Assembly (NCBI RefSeq): GCF_014200725.1 | Contig: NZ_JACHCL010000001.1 | Coordinates: 2,046,001 to 2,110,000 of the forward strand | DNA: 64,000 nucleotides | Direction: 5' to 3' | Source of the DNA: Janthinobacterium silvisoli | GTDB taxonomy: Bacteria; Pseudomonadota; Gammaproteobacteria; Burkholderiales; Burkholderiaceae_D | In this document: positions 52,467-63,834 of the stretch, piece by piece | How the letters are laid out: every line of letters starts with the position of its first letter | How positions within the stretch are numbered: the stretch's first letter is position 1 | Translations under genes and position numbers: made by a program | Notes under the pieces: model-generated | What the model saw: the letters and a program-made list of their open reading frames with translations, nothing else | Database searches by the model: none | What the model was told of the DNA's origin: nothing

Positions 52467-53972
52467 TTAGCGCTGCCGGCCCGCCACGGCCCATCGTTCG
52501 ACCAGTTCGAACAAGCCTTGCGTCAGCAGGGCCAGCACTGCCGCCGGAATGGCGCCAGCCAGCAGCATGTCGTTATCGTTCAGGGCCAGGCCGATCGTGA
52601 TGCGTTCGCCGTAGCCGCCAGCGCCAATAAAGGCGGCGATGGTAGCCGTGCCCACGCTCATTACGGCCGCCGTTTTCACGCCCGCCAGTATCACCGGCAA
52701 GGCTAGCGGCAAGTCCACATACAGCAGGCGGTCACGCTTGCTCAAACCCAGCGCCAGCGCCGCCATGCGCAAACCCTCGGGCACTTGCAAGATGCCGGTA
52801 CAGGTATTGCGCACGATGGGCAGCAAGGCATACACGCATAAGGCCACCAGCGCCGGCACGGTGCCTATCATGCCCAGCACCGGAATTAATATCGCCAGCA
52901 AGGCCAGCGACGGCACCGTTTGTAATACCCCCACCAGCGCCAGCACGGTTTGCCGCAGCGGTGCATAAAAAGCGGCCAGCACACCCAGCGGAATGCCGAT
53001 CAGGCAAGCGACGCCCACCGACAGCAAGACTAGTGTCAGGTGCTGGCGCGTCAGGGTCCATAAATCATCGCCGAGGATTTTATCGAGCAGCGTCGTGCGC
53101 TGTACCGGCTTGTTGGCCTGCCCGCCTGCTTTCTCATGCTGCATCAGCCACTGCTGCGCCACATCGGCAAAGCGCCTGCCATCGATTTCCACCGCCGCAT
53201 TCATGGCGATCATGTCGCTTTCGCTGATACGTCCCTGCAGTGTTTGCAGCGCTTTCCAGGCGGTGGGAAAACGCGGTGGCAAATCGAGCCGGTACAGCAG
53301 CATGGCGTCGTAGCGGGGAAAATACTGCTGCGTGTCGGCCAGCACGCGCAAGCCGTACTGGCGTATCTTCGCGTCCGTCGAATAGATATCGATCACATCC
53401 ACCTGGCGCTGGGCCAGCGCTTCATAGGCGATGCCGTGATCGAGTCCGCGCGGGCGCTGCGGCAAGCCATAACGCGCCGCCAGGCCCGGCCAGCCATCGA
53501 CCCTGCCGATGAATTCATGCGACAGGCCGAATTTCAGCGCCGGTTGCGCGGCCAGCTGATCGAGGCGGCTGATATCGGCATCGCTGCGCATGGCCAGCGC
53601 ATAAGTGTTATTAAACCCCAGTGGCACGGCCACGCCCAGGCCCAGCGGCGCCAGCTCGCGCTGCATCTGATCGAGGGTAATCGGTTTGTCGTGCTTGAGG
53701 ATTTCGCTGGCGATGGTGCCCATGTACTCGGCATACACATCGATGCTGCCCGCCTGCAGCGCGGCGAGCACGATGGCCGTGTTACCCAGTCCCTGGCGAT
53801 GCTCTGTCCTGACGTGCGGCGCGGCGCTCTGCCTGACAATTTCACCGAGGATGTAGGATTCCGTGAAACGCTTGGAGCCCACCTTCAGGGTGCCTCCATC
53901 CATGGCGTGCGCAGGCAACGCGGCGTTAAAAAAAAGGACGAGGGGCAGCAAAAAAATAAAACTCAAACGCAC
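52467..53972 (-). CDS. Fused substrate-binding protein and permease of a quaternary-amine-type ABC transporter
   Basis: Single 501-residue polypeptide that joins an exported solute-binding domain to an ABC permease. After a signal peptide (about 1-23), residues 27-275 form the OpuAC/ProX-like binding domain (VGSKRFTESYILGEI early on), and residues about 305-495 form a permease with five or six helices and the ATPase-contact loop around EGLRMAALALGLSKRDRL. Such natural fusions occur in the QAT family (glycine betaine, choline, histidine). It starts at a GTG with GGAG six bases upstream, 21 bp after hutI, so it is the last gene of the hut operon. No ATPase gene is adjacent. Confidence 0.88.
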   Translation of the reverse strand: MRLSFIFLLPLVLFFNAALPAHAMDGGTLKVGSKRFTESYILGEIVRQSAAPHVRTEHRQGLGNTAIVLAALQAGSIDVYAEYMGTIASEILKHDKPITLDQMQRELAPLGLGVAVPLGFNNTYALAMRSDADISRLDQLAAQPALKFGLSHEFIGRVDGWPGLAARYGLPQRPRGLDHGIAYEALAQRQVDVIDIYSTDAKIRQYGLRVLADTQQYFPRYDAMLLYRLDLPPRFPTAWKALQTLQGRISESDMIAMNAAVEIDGRRFADVAQQWLMQHEKAGGQANKPVQRTTLLDKILGDDLWTLTRQHLTLVLLSVGVACLIGIPLGVLAAFYAPLRQTVLALVGVLQTVPSLALLAILIPVLGMIGTVPALVALCVYALLPIVRNTCTGILQVPEGLRMAALALGLSKRDRLLYVDLPLALPVILAGVKTAAVMSVGTATIAAFIGAGGYGERITIGLALNDNDMLLAGAIPAAVLALLTQGLFELVERWAVAGRQR

Positions 53973-53993
53973 GCGGCGCTCCGGGACGTATCA

Positions 53994-55220
53994 TCAATCC
54001 GGCAAGCTTACCACCGCTGTGCGCCAGACACCGCCCTGTACCACGCCCGCACAGGGATTCAATCCCAGCGCATACGACAGGTCGGCTGGACGCGCGATGC
54101 GCCACAGGGCGAAGTCGGCCCGCTTGCCGACGACCAGGCTGCCCCTGTCATGCTGCAAACCCAGCGCGCGCGCCGCGTGGCAGGTAGTACCGGCCAGCGC
54201 TTCCTGAGGCGTCAAGCGCCACAAGGTGCACGCCATATTCATCGCCAGCAGCAAAGAGGTCATCGGCGAAGTGCCCGGATTGCAATCGGTGGACACGGCC
54301 ATCGGCACGCCAGCCGCGCGCAGTGCCACCACAGGCGGTTGCTGCGTCTCACGCAAAAAATAATAGGCGCCCGGCAGCAGCACGGCCACCGTGCCGTGTG
54401 CCGCCATGGCTGCGATGCCGTCATCGGACAAAAACTCCAGGTGATCGGCCGACAAGCCATCGTAGCGCGCCACCAGCGCCGCACCGCCCAGGTCGGACAA
54501 CTGCTCCGCATGCAGTTTCACAGGCAGCTTCAAGGCGCACGCCGCTTCGAACACCTGCTGCGTCTGTGCAGGCGTAAAACCGATGCGTTCGCAAAACGCG
54601 TCGACGGCGTCGACCAATCCCTGCGCGGCCAGCGCAGGCAGCATTTGCGTGCACAGCATGCTGATATAGTCATCGGCACGGCCCGCGTAGTCGGGCGGCA
54701 GCGCATGCGCGCCCAAAAACGTGGTGCGCACCGAAACCGGCAGCACGTCCTGCAGCTTGCGCGCCACGCGCAGCATCTTTGCTTCCGATTCCAGCTCCAG
54801 GCCGTAGCCCGACTTGATCTCGATGGTCGTGAGTCCTTCGGCCAGCAGCGCCAGCACGCGCGGCAGGCTTTGCGCCAGCAGTTCTTCATCGCTGGCCGCC
54901 CGCGTGGCGCGCATGGTGGACATGATGCCGCCACCGGCGCGGCTGATCTCTTCATAGCTGGCGCCATTGAGCCTCGCCTCAAATTCATCGCTGCGGCTAC
55001 CCGCATGGACGATGTGCGTATGGCAGTCGATCAAACCGGGTGTGAGCCAGCAGCCCTGGCCATCGATCAGCGCTGCGGCGCTGGCCGGCAGTTCGTCGCC
55101 GGGACCGAACCAGGCGATGCGGCCATCCTTGACGGCGATGGCTGCATCAAGCAGCTCGCCGTAGCCCTGCTCCATCGTCGCCAGGTGGACGTTGTGAATC
55201 ACCAGATCCCAGTCTTGCAT
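53994..55220 (-). CDS. hutI: Imidazolonepropionase
   Basis: Third step of histidine breakdown: hydrolyses imidazolonepropionate to formiminoglutamate. The 408-residue amidohydrolase-fold protein has the metal pair His67 and His69 in [12 protein letters not shown], then EIKSGYGLE near residue 134, LHAEQLS, and TDCNPGTSP near residue 317. GGAGG before the ATG at 55220 is strong and decides the start. It follows hutD by 13 bp. Confidence 0.95.
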   Translation of the reverse strand: MQDWDLVIHNVHLATMEQGYGELLDAAIAVKDGRIAWFGPGDELPASAAALIDGQGCWLTPGLIDCHTHIVHAGSRSDEFEARLNGASYEEISRAGGGIMSTMRATRAASDEELLAQSLPRVLALLAEGLTTIEIKSGYGLELESEAKMLRVARKLQDVLPVSVRTTFLGAHALPPDYAGRADDYISMLCTQMLPALAAQGLVDAVDAFCERIGFTPAQTQQVFEAACALKLPVKLHAEQLSDLGGAALVARYDGLSADHLEFLSDDGIAAMAAHGTVAVLLPGAYYFLRETQQPPVVALRAAGVPMAVSTDCNPGTSPMTSLLLAMNMACTLWRLTPQEALAGTTCHAARALGLQHDRGSLVVGKRADFALWRIARPADLSYALGLNPCAGVVQGGVWRTAVVSLPD

Positions 55221-55233
55221 CGCTTCCTCCTTC

Positions 55234-55809
55234 CTAGATAAACAGATCGACGCGGAAGATGGCGACGTCCTGTGACGCTTCCAGCTGCCACTGGGGTGCG
55301 TCACCGGCGTCCAGCAGCAAGGCATCGTAGCGTGACAGGGCGAACTGCTGGTCACCACTGCGCGCCTGCACCGTGCCTTCGCCCGCCACAAACAGCAGGG
55401 TAGTATTGCTGCGCCTGATCAACCGGCCAGGCGCAGCGATTTTTTCCAGCTGGTGGCGGCAACGGCTGCGCCGCGTCATCACATTGAAATCGGTGGTGGC
55501 GGCCGTCACCACCGCGCTGACGTCCGCCTCGCCGGGAAACCACAGCATGGGCTGGGCCGCAGTAAGCACCACTTTGCGCGTACCGTCGATTGTCAACGAG
55601 ACGGATGCGCCATCGACCAGCATCAGACTGCGGTCGATGCCGGGAAAACTGGAAAACGGTCCGCTAGCCGTGATCGTCGCCAGGCTGATGCGCCAGTCGA
55701 AATCCTCAAATCCCGCCCCCTTTGGTGAGACGGCGATTTCCGTCGTGCTGCCGCCGCCATTTTTCCACGCTGCGGCGCGCAGGCTGGCGTGGGGTATCAG
55801 GATCGCCAT
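55234..55809 (-). CDS. hutD: HutD family protein
   Basis: Cupin-fold protein of the HutD family that is found in hut operons and is thought to moderate the pathway; in Pseudomonas it limits over-induction, possibly by binding formylglutamate. The 191-residue product has the family start [13 protein letters not shown] at residues 15-27 and the [13 protein letters not shown] segment. The ATG at 55809 shares a base with the hutF stop (TGATG), so the two are coupled. Confidence 0.92.
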   Translation of the reverse strand: MAILIPHASLRAAAWKNGGGSTTEIAVSPKGAGFEDFDWRISLATITASGPFSSFPGIDRSLMLVDGASVSLTIDGTRKVVLTAAQPMLWFPGEADVSAVVTAATTDFNVMTRRSRCRHQLEKIAAPGRLIRRSNTTLLFVAGEGTVQARSGDQQFALSRYDALLLDAGDAPQWQLEASQDVAIFRVDLFI

Positions 55810-57170
55810 CAGAGCGCCCTCAATTTTGCCAAGGTGCGTTTATAGGCGACGGCGATGGCGTCCTGCGCCACATGGCGCCCAGCGCGCACCTGCCACTGGC
55901 CGCCACACAGCACATCGCGCACGAGATTGTCGTTACCGCAGAATAGAAAACTGCCCAGCACATCGGCCAGCGCCACGCCAGCCAGATTGACGTGGGTGTC
56001 GTCGAGCACCAGCAGATCGGCGCGTTTGCCTGGCGCCAGCGCGCCCAGCTTGCGGCCCGCAGCCTGCGCGCCGCCCTGTAACGCTGTTTGCCACAGGTAG
56101 TCCCCTACCTGCCTTTGCTTCGGTGTAGCAGCGATATTGCGCTGCTGCCGCAACAAGCGCTGGCCATATTCCAGCCAGCGCAATTCCTCAACGGGCGACT
56201 GCGACACGTGGCTGTCGCTGCCGACGCCGAAGCGCCCACCGGCAGCGAGAAACTCGGCCAGTGGGAACAGGCCGTCGCCCAGGTTGGCTTCCGTGGTCGG
56301 GCACAGCCCCGCCACAGCGCCGCTGGCCGCCAGCTGCACCACTTCGTCGGCCTGCAAATGCGTGGCGTGCACCAGGCACCAGCGGCCATCGACATCGAGT
56401 TGATCATACAGATACTGCACCGGGCGCCGGCCGCTGAAGTCCAGGCATTGCCGCACTTCCCCTTGCTGCTCGGCGATGTGGATATGCACGGGGCGCTCAG
56501 GCGGCAACGCCGCCAGCACTTCCCTGATCTGGCCCACCGAAGCGGCGCGCAGGGAATGGGGCGCGAAACCCACTTCTGTCTGCCCATCGCGCAGCGGCGC
56601 CAAGGCCTCGACGATGGACAAGACATCATCGGCATTCGTGCGAAAACGCGCTTGCTCGGGTTTTAATGGCTGTTCGCCAAAACCGGCATGGCTGTACAGC
56701 ACGGGCAGCATGGTGATGCCGATGCCGCTCAAGCGCGCCGCCTGTATTACCCGTTCCGCTGTCTCGGCCGGGCGTGCATACAGCGCACCCTGTTCGTCGC
56801 GCTGCAGATAGTGAAATTCGCACACGGCCGTGTAGCCATGGCGCAGGCATTCGGCAAACAGCTGGGCGGCGATAGTTTGGATCTGCTCCGGCGTGATGTG
56901 GCGCGCGAAACGGTACATCAAGTCGCGCCAGGTCCAGAAACTATCTTCCTGTTCTCCGGCCCTTTCCGTCATGCCTCCCAGCGCCCGCTGGAACGCATGC
57001 GAATGCAGGTTGACCATGCCAGGCAAGACGTATTCCGCCACTTCCACACCAGCAGGCGGCGCCGCGTTTTCCACCACCGTAATCAAGTCGCCAGCCACAT
57101 CCCAGGCCAGCAGCACGTCGCGGCACCAGCCATGCGGCAGTAGCGCATGGCGGGCAAACAAAGTGTTCAT
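55809..57170 (-). CDS. hutF: Formimidoylglutamate deiminase
   Basis: Converts formiminoglutamate to N-formylglutamate and ammonia; with HutG this is the two-step end of the pathway. The 453-residue amidohydrolase has NLHSHAFQRALGG near residue 55, HIHIAEQQGEV, LVHATHLQ and GSDSHVSQSP. I use the ATG at 57170, five bases after the hutG stop; a GTG at 57191 would overlap hutG. Confidence 0.94.
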   Translation of the reverse strand: MNTLFARHALLPHGWCRDVLLAWDVAGDLITVVENAAPPAGVEVAEYVLPGMVNLHSHAFQRALGGMTERAGEQEDSFWTWRDLMYRFARHITPEQIQTIAAQLFAECLRHGYTAVCEFHYLQRDEQGALYARPAETAERVIQAARLSGIGITMLPVLYSHAGFGEQPLKPEQARFRTNADDVLSIVEALAPLRDGQTEVGFAPHSLRAASVGQIREVLAALPPERPVHIHIAEQQGEVRQCLDFSGRRPVQYLYDQLDVDGRWCLVHATHLQADEVVQLAASGAVAGLCPTTEANLGDGLFPLAEFLAAGGRFGVGSDSHVSQSPVEELRWLEYGQRLLRQQRNIAATPKQRQVGDYLWQTALQGGAQAAGRKLGALAPGKRADLLVLDDTHVNLAGVALADVLGSFLFCGNDNLVRDVLCGGQWQVRAGRHVAQDAIAVAYKRTLAKLRAL

Positions 57171-57175
57171 ACTAC

Positions 57176-57964
57176 TCACCGTTGCACCCACGTCACAGCC
57201 GCTTCCATCATCTGGCGCAGCAGCGGCTGCACCTTTGCCGCCACGGCGGGACGGTAGCCAAACGGCGACGCTTCATCCATGTACAGGCACTGGCACATCT
57301 CCAGCTGGATCGCATGCACGCGGTTTTGCGGCTGGCCGTAATGGCGCGTGATATGGCCGCCCTTGAAGCGGCCATTCAGGGCCAGCGTGAAATCCTGCTG
57401 TCCATTAGCCACCTCCATCACGGCGGACGTCAATCCCGCATCGCAGCTGGCGCCATCGGCCGTACCAAAGTTCAGGTCGGGCAGCTTGCCGTCAAAAAAG
57501 CGCGGCACGTGGGAAGCGATGGAATGGGCGTCCCACAGCACCACGGCGCCATGCACGCGCAGCAAGCGGTCCAGCTCTGCACGCAGTTGCCGGTGGTACG
57601 GCGCCCAGTAGCGCTGCACCCGGCGCTGCACGTCGGCCGCATCGGGCTCCTGGCCCGCCAGGTACAGCGGTTCTCGATGAAAGGTATCGTGCGGCAGCAA
57701 GCCTGTCGTATCCTGGCCCGGATACAGATTCGTGTCTTCCTGCGGACGATTCAAGTCGATGGTGTAGCGCGACCAACGCGCCGACAGCACGGACGCATCC
57801 ATCTCGGACAAAAAGCCGTACAGCTCGCGCAGATGCCAGTCCGTGTCCGCCTTCTGCAAGGCCTGCGGCGTCAAACGTGCGGCGATATCGTCGGGTATAT
57901 CGGTGCCCACATGGGGCATCGACACCAGCAGCGCAATGCTGCCTTCATTGAAGCGAAAATCCAT
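57176..57964 (-). CDS. hutG: N-formylglutamate deformylase
   Basis: Zinc hydrolase releasing formate and glutamate from N-formylglutamate. The 262-residue product is of the FGase family (not the arginase-like HutG) with SMPHVGTDIP at about residues 15-24, DLNRP near residue 70 and WDAHSI. AAGGAG lies upstream of the ATG. It is 59 bp after hutH with a hairpin between them. Confidence 0.94.
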   Translation of the reverse strand: MDFRFNEGSIALLVSMPHVGTDIPDDIAARLTPQALQKADTDWHLRELYGFLSEMDASVLSARWSRYTIDLNRPQEDTNLYPGQDTTGLLPHDTFHREPLYLAGQEPDAADVQRRVQRYWAPYHRQLRAELDRLLRVHGAVVLWDAHSIASHVPRFFDGKLPDLNFGTADGASCDAGLTSAVMEVANGQQDFTLALNGRFKGGHITRHYGQPQNRVHAIQLEMCQCLYMDEASPFGYRPAVAAKVQPLLRQMMEAAVTWVQR

Positions 57965-57977
57965 GTTGTCTCCTTGC

Positions 57978-58007
57978 GCCCGGCTCGCGCTGTCTTGTCG
58001 GCCGGGC
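57978..58007 (-). other. Intercistronic hairpin between hutH and hutG
   Basis: GCCCGGC (57978-57984) pairs with GCCGGGC (58001-58007) with a 16-base loop and no T run; it may set the ratio of upstream to downstream hut mRNA. Confidence 0.5.
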
Positions 58008-58023
58008 TGCTGGTGTTCATGAT

Positions 58024-59583
58024 TCAGGCGTACAGCGGGGCGAACAGGTTTTTACAAGTGAGGCTCAACTCGCCCCGCAAGACCATCTGCTTGGCCGCTT
58101 CGATGTCCGGCGCAAAGAAGCGGTCGGCGTCGAAGAACGGTACTTGCTGGCGCAGCTGGTGGTGCACATGCTCCAGGTGCGGCGAAGTTTTCAGCGGACG
58201 GTGGAAATCGATACCCTGCGCGGCGGCCAGCAATTCAATGCCGACGATGACAGCCGTATTGTGCGCCATGTCGTCCAGGCGGCGTCCGGCAAACGTGGCC
58301 ATGCTGACGTGGTCTTCCTGGTTGGCGGAAGTGGGCAGGCTGTCGACGCTGGCCGGATGCGCCAGCGACTTGTTTTCCGACGCCAGCGCGGCAGCCGTCA
58401 CATGGGCGATCATGAAGCCAGAATTGACACCGGGATCGCGCACCAGGAAAGGCGGCAAACCGGACAGGGTGGCGTCGATCAGCAGCGCGATGCGGCGTTC
58501 AGCCAATGCGCCTATCTCGGCGATCGCCAGCGCCAGCGTATCGGCTGCGAAGGCGACAGGCTCGGCGTGGAAATTACCGCCCGAGACGATCTCGGCCCGG
58601 CCGCCAGGGCCATCCTGGAAGATCAGCGGATTGTCGGTGACGGCGTTCGCTTCGATCAGCAGGGTACGGCCCGCATTGCTGATCAAGTCCAGGCAGGCGC
58701 CCATGACTTGCGGCTGGCAGCGCAGGCTGTACGGGTCTTGCACGCGCTCGTCGCCTTCCAGGTGCGAGGCACGGATCGCGCTGTGCGCCACCAGCTGGCG
58801 GTACATCTGCGCCGCCAGGATTTGCCCCGGCTGGCCGCGCACAGCGTGCACGCGCGCGTCGAACGGCGCATCGCTACCCTTGGCCGCGTCGAGCGACAAG
58901 GCGCCCGTGACCATGGCCGCTTCCAGCAGGCGTTCAGCCATGAACAAGCCATGCAAGGCCAGCGCGTTCGACACCTGCGTGCCATTGATCAGCGCCAGCC
59001 CTTCTTTCGCCGCCAGCACCACCGGCGCGATGCCGGCCTGCGCCAGCGCCTCGGGCGCCGACATCAATTCGCCGTTGACGCGCACATCGCCCACGCCCAG
59101 GATCGCCAGGGTCATATGCGACAGTGGCGCCAGGTCGCCCGAAGCGCCTACCGACCCCTTGGCAGGGATGGCTGGCATGATGCCCGCGTTGTACAAGGCG
59201 ATCAGGGTATCGATAATCAGCGGGCGAACGCCGGAAAAACCGCGCGCCAGGCTGCCGATTTTCATCAGCATGATCAGGCGCACCACCGAGTCCGACAGCA
59301 ATTCACCGGTACCGACAGAATGCGACAAGATCAGGTTGCGCTGCAACTGCTCCAGCTTTTCATCGGGGATACGCGTCTTGGCCAGCAAGCCAAAACCCGT
59401 GTTGATGCCGTAAGCTGCATCGCCCTTGGCGACGATGGCTTGCACGGCCGCGGCCGACGCTTCGATGACAGGATAAGCTTCGGCAGCGAGGGTCAATTTG
59501 CCAGGCGCAGCCCATACGGCGCGCAGATCGGCCAGGGTCATTGCGCCCGGTTTCAGGGTCCAACTGTTGGAATGCTGTGTCAT
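58024..59583 (-). CDS. hutH: Histidine ammonia-lyase
   Basis: First step of histidine breakdown, giving urocanate and ammonia. The 519-residue product has the self-forming MIO cofactor triad Ala147-Ser148-Gly149 in [15 protein letters not shown], and the conserved YGINTGFG (58-65) and QEDHVSM segments. The ATG at 59583 is used; a GTG at 59595, 4 codons upstream, is also possible and would sit directly at the hutU stop. Confidence 0.95.
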   Translation of the reverse strand: MTQHSNSWTLKPGAMTLADLRAVWAAPGKLTLAAEAYPVIEASAAAVQAIVAKGDAAYGINTGFGLLAKTRIPDEKLEQLQRNLILSHSVGTGELLSDSVVRLIMLMKIGSLARGFSGVRPLIIDTLIALYNAGIMPAIPAKGSVGASGDLAPLSHMTLAILGVGDVRVNGELMSAPEALAQAGIAPVVLAAKEGLALINGTQVSNALALHGLFMAERLLEAAMVTGALSLDAAKGSDAPFDARVHAVRGQPGQILAAQMYRQLVAHSAIRASHLEGDERVQDPYSLRCQPQVMGACLDLISNAGRTLLIEANAVTDNPLIFQDGPGGRAEIVSGGNFHAEPVAFAADTLALAIAEIGALAERRIALLIDATLSGLPPFLVRDPGVNSGFMIAHVTAAALASENKSLAHPASVDSLPTSANQEDHVSMATFAGRRLDDMAHNTAVIVGIELLAAAQGIDFHRPLKTSPHLEHVHHQLRQQVPFFDADRFFAPDIEAAKQMVLRGELSLTCKNLFAPLYA

Positions 59584-59596
59584 ATTCGTTTTCACT

Positions 59597-61300
<1,704 letters not shown>

Positions 61301-61359
61301 GCTGTCTCCTCTAGGGGTGCGAGCGGGCATGCGCGTCCCGCTCTTGTACTCCCAGCATA

Positions 61360-61375
61360 GGTTGTCTATACAACC
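61360..61375. promoter_or_regulatory. Candidate HutC-type operator upstream of hutU
   Basis: GGTTGTCTATACAACC has perfect 6-bp inverted arms. HutC (GntR family) of Pseudomonas binds TTGTATATACAA-like palindromes in hut promoters, which this resembles. hutC itself is not in the window. Confidence 0.6.
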
Positions 61376-61406
61376 AAGTCAACAGATTTCTGCTGCAGTG
61401 TTGCGT

Positions 61407-63080
61407 CTACTTTTTCTCATACACCCGCTTGCCCGCCAGCCAGGTCTGCAGCACCTGCGTCTTGCCGATGGCGCTGGGCGCCACCTTGAACAAGTCCTGG
61501 TCGACGACGATAAAGTCCGCCCATTTACCCTTTTCCAGGGTGCCGACGACGTTTTCCTGATGCGCCGCCCACGCCGCGTCCAAGGTAAAGCAGCGCAGCG
61601 CCTCGGTCACCGTCATCGCCTGCTGCGGATACCAGCCGCCTGCTGGCAAGCCGGCGCTATCCTGGCGCGTGACGGCCGCATGGATGCCTTCAAACGGGTT
61701 GGGCGACTCGATGGGGAAATCGGAGCCGCAGGCGATGCGCGAACCCTGTTTCAGAAAAGTGCGCCAGGCGTACGCGCCCTTGATGCGCTCATGGCCCACG
61801 CGCTGCTCGGCCATGTTCTGGTCCGAGGTAGCATGCGTAGGCTGCATCGACGGCACGATGCCCAGGGTCTTGAAGCGGGGAATGTCGGAAAGCTGCACCA
61901 CCTGCGCATGCTCGATACGGTGGCGCAGCCCCACATTGTGGTATTTGGCGATCAGTGCCTGGTAGCCATCGAGGATTTGATGGTTGCCCGCGTCGCCGAT
62001 GGCGTGCACATTGACCTGGTAACCAGCGCGCATGGCCTTGTCCATCTTGGCCCGCATCACATCATCCTTGTAGAACAGCAGGCCGCTGGTAGTCGGATCA
62101 TCGCTATACGGCGCCAGCAAGGCCGCGCCACGGCTGCCCAGGGCGCCATCGGACAGCAGTTTCACGGCCCGCAGCGCATACAGGTCGTGCGCGTAGCTGT
62201 TCAGGGGGCCGTTCTTGGACAGCGCATCAAAATCGTCCGTCGTATCCATGATCATGCCGTACACGCGCACCGTCAGCTTGCCGTGGTCGGCGTAGTCGCG
62301 GAACAGCCTGTCCTGCAGTTGGCCTATGCCCGCGTCGTGCACGCTGGTCAGGCCCACTTGCGACAGCTGGACCAATGCGCCGTCGAGCGCAGCGCGGTTT
62401 TCCGCGTCGCCGGGCTTGGGCAGCACGGCGTCCATCAGCTCCACCGCATTATCAACCAGCACACCGGTGGCGTTACCCTCCGCATCGCGTTCTATCTTGC
62501 CGCCTACCGGATCAGGCGTGTCGCGCGTGATGCCAGCCAGCGCCAGCGCGCGGCTGTTGGCCCAACCCGCGTGGCCGTCGACCCGGCGCAGCCACACAGG
62601 CCGCGTGCTTTCCGCCGCATCGAGTTCGGCGGCCGTAGGAAAACGTCCCAGCTTCCAGATTTCCTGGTTCCAGCCATTCCCCGTGATCCAGCTGCGTTCC
62701 GGGTGCGCCCTGGCGAAATCGGCCACCGTCTGCACCGCGCCAGCCAGCGAGGTGGAACCGTACAGCAGCACGCCGCTGGCGATCGCCCCCAGGCCAAACA
62801 CATGGCCGTGCGCATCGATCAGCCCCGGCAACACCGTCTTGCCCTGCGCATCGATCACCGTCGCGCCCTTGGCCGCCTTGCGCTGCACCTCAGACTGGGA
62901 GCCGACGGCGATGATCTTGCCCGCATCGTCAAAAGCCAGCGCCGTGAAGCGGGCCACCTTGCCAGCATGATTGAGCGTATAGCCATTGGCATTGGCAATC
63001 ACCGTGTCGGCGTGGGCGTGGCCGATGGCGCCCAGGCAGGCAAGCGTGAGCAGGGTGCGGCGCAATGGCAGGGTGGGCAT
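61407..63080 (-). CDS. Exported amidohydrolase of the YtcJ type
   Basis: Metal-dependent hydrolase of 557 residues in the amidohydrolase 3 (YtcJ-like) family. A signal peptide (about 1-25, ending GHAHA/D) suggests a periplasmic enzyme. The metal-binding motif LIDAHGHVFGLG is near residue 87, with VNVHAIGDAGNHQIL, RIEHAQVVQ and CGSDFPIESPNPF further on. TGGAGA lies upstream of the ATG. The family has broad or unknown substrates. It sits upstream of hutU, separated by the hut promoter region, so it is probably a separate unit. Confidence 0.87.
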   Translation of the reverse strand: MPTLPLRRTLLTLACLGAIGHAHADTVIANANGYTLNHAGKVARFTALAFDDAGKIIAVGSQSEVQRKAAKGATVIDAQGKTVLPGLIDAHGHVFGLGAIASGVLLYGSTSLAGAVQTVADFARAHPERSWITGNGWNQEIWKLGRFPTAAELDAAESTRPVWLRRVDGHAGWANSRALALAGITRDTPDPVGGKIERDAEGNATGVLVDNAVELMDAVLPKPGDAENRAALDGALVQLSQVGLTSVHDAGIGQLQDRLFRDYADHGKLTVRVYGMIMDTTDDFDALSKNGPLNSYAHDLYALRAVKLLSDGALGSRGAALLAPYSDDPTTSGLLFYKDDVMRAKMDKAMRAGYQVNVHAIGDAGNHQILDGYQALIAKYHNVGLRHRIEHAQVVQLSDIPRFKTLGIVPSMQPTHATSDQNMAEQRVGHERIKGAYAWRTFLKQGSRIACGSDFPIESPNPFEGIHAAVTRQDSAGLPAGGWYPQQAMTVTEALRCFTLDAAWAAHQENVVGTLEKGKWADFIVVDQDLFKVAPSAIGKTQVLQTWLAGKRVYEKK

Positions 63081-63146
63081 TTACATCTCCAGGTTTTTAT
63101 TAAAAAGACCAGTGTATAGAAATGCACAAAATGGTCAATCAACCAG

Positions 63147-63749
63147 CTATTTTGACGGGCGGACCATCAGCCAGTAATCGCAGCCGGTCACCGCTTCCGC
63201 ATAACGCCCCGCCACGGCAAAACCAAGCCGGCCATAAAACGGCAGGCTGCGTTCATTGTAGGTTTCAAGGAAACACGCGGCACCGGCCTGGTCGACGGCA
63301 GCCAGGCCAGGCGCCAGCACGGACGCGCCCAGTCCCCTGCCCTGCGCAGCCGGCGCCACACCGGCAATCGACAGATACCAGGCATCTTTCAGTTCGTGCT
63401 CAGACAGCACCTGTTCCATATTCCCGACGATGGCCGTGAAGTGGGCAAAGCCCTGCGGCCCCAGCAAGGTACGCAAGGCAGTCTCGCGCTGTGCATAAGC
63501 GGCCTGGCGCAAGGCAGCCGGCGTATCCGTGGTCCAGATGGCGGCGCCATTGCCATCAATATCGGCCAGGTCGACCCGCCCCGCCTGATGGCCTTCAGCC
63601 AGCGCCAGCTCAAAATACACCATCAGCATCTCCAGCCGCGCCGCTTCGTCATCACCGCAAGCCACCGTGACGGTGCGGTAAAACGGATCATCTATCAGGG
63701 CGGCAGCCAGGCTGCGGGCGGCTGGGGATTGCGGTACTGCGTTGAACAT
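63147..63749 (-). CDS. GNAT-family N-acetyltransferase
   Basis: Cytoplasmic acetyltransferase of 200 residues. The acetyl-CoA loop is APAAQGRGLGASVL at about residues 142-155, followed by LETYNERSLPFYGRLGF, as in acetyltransferases for small molecules. The ATG at 63749 (MFNAVPQSPAARS) is chosen because the preceding in-frame region is Arg-rich and non-coding in look. Substrate unknown. Confidence 0.85.
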   Translation of the reverse strand: MFNAVPQSPAARSLAAALIDDPFYRTVTVACGDDEAARLEMLMVYFELALAEGHQAGRVDLADIDGNGAAIWTTDTPAALRQAAYAQRETALRTLLGPQGFAHFTAIVGNMEQVLSEHELKDAWYLSIAGVAPAAQGRGLGASVLAPGLAAVDQAGAACFLETYNERSLPFYGRLGFAVAGRYAEAVTGCDYWLMVRPSK

Positions 63750-63834
63750 CGGTGTTCTCTTCTGAGTAAGTAAATAAAGGACAAGCATCTTAACGCAAGC
63801 ATCCACTACCGCGTGGCCGCTCCGCCGTCCCCAG

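Noticed and set aside
52467-53972. Frameshift or gene fusion artefact joining a binding protein to a permease
   Set aside because: One continuous frame with a natural linker and normal length; such fusions are known in this transporter family.
53136-55241. Plus-strand frame of 701 codons opposite the transporter fusion and hutI
   Set aside because: Arg/Gln/His-rich low-complexity product with no motifs; shadow of real genes.
57182-59413. Plus-strand frame of 743 codons opposite hutG and hutH
   Set aside because: No family match and composition typical of antisense shadows; the opposite strand encodes clear enzymes with active-site motifs.
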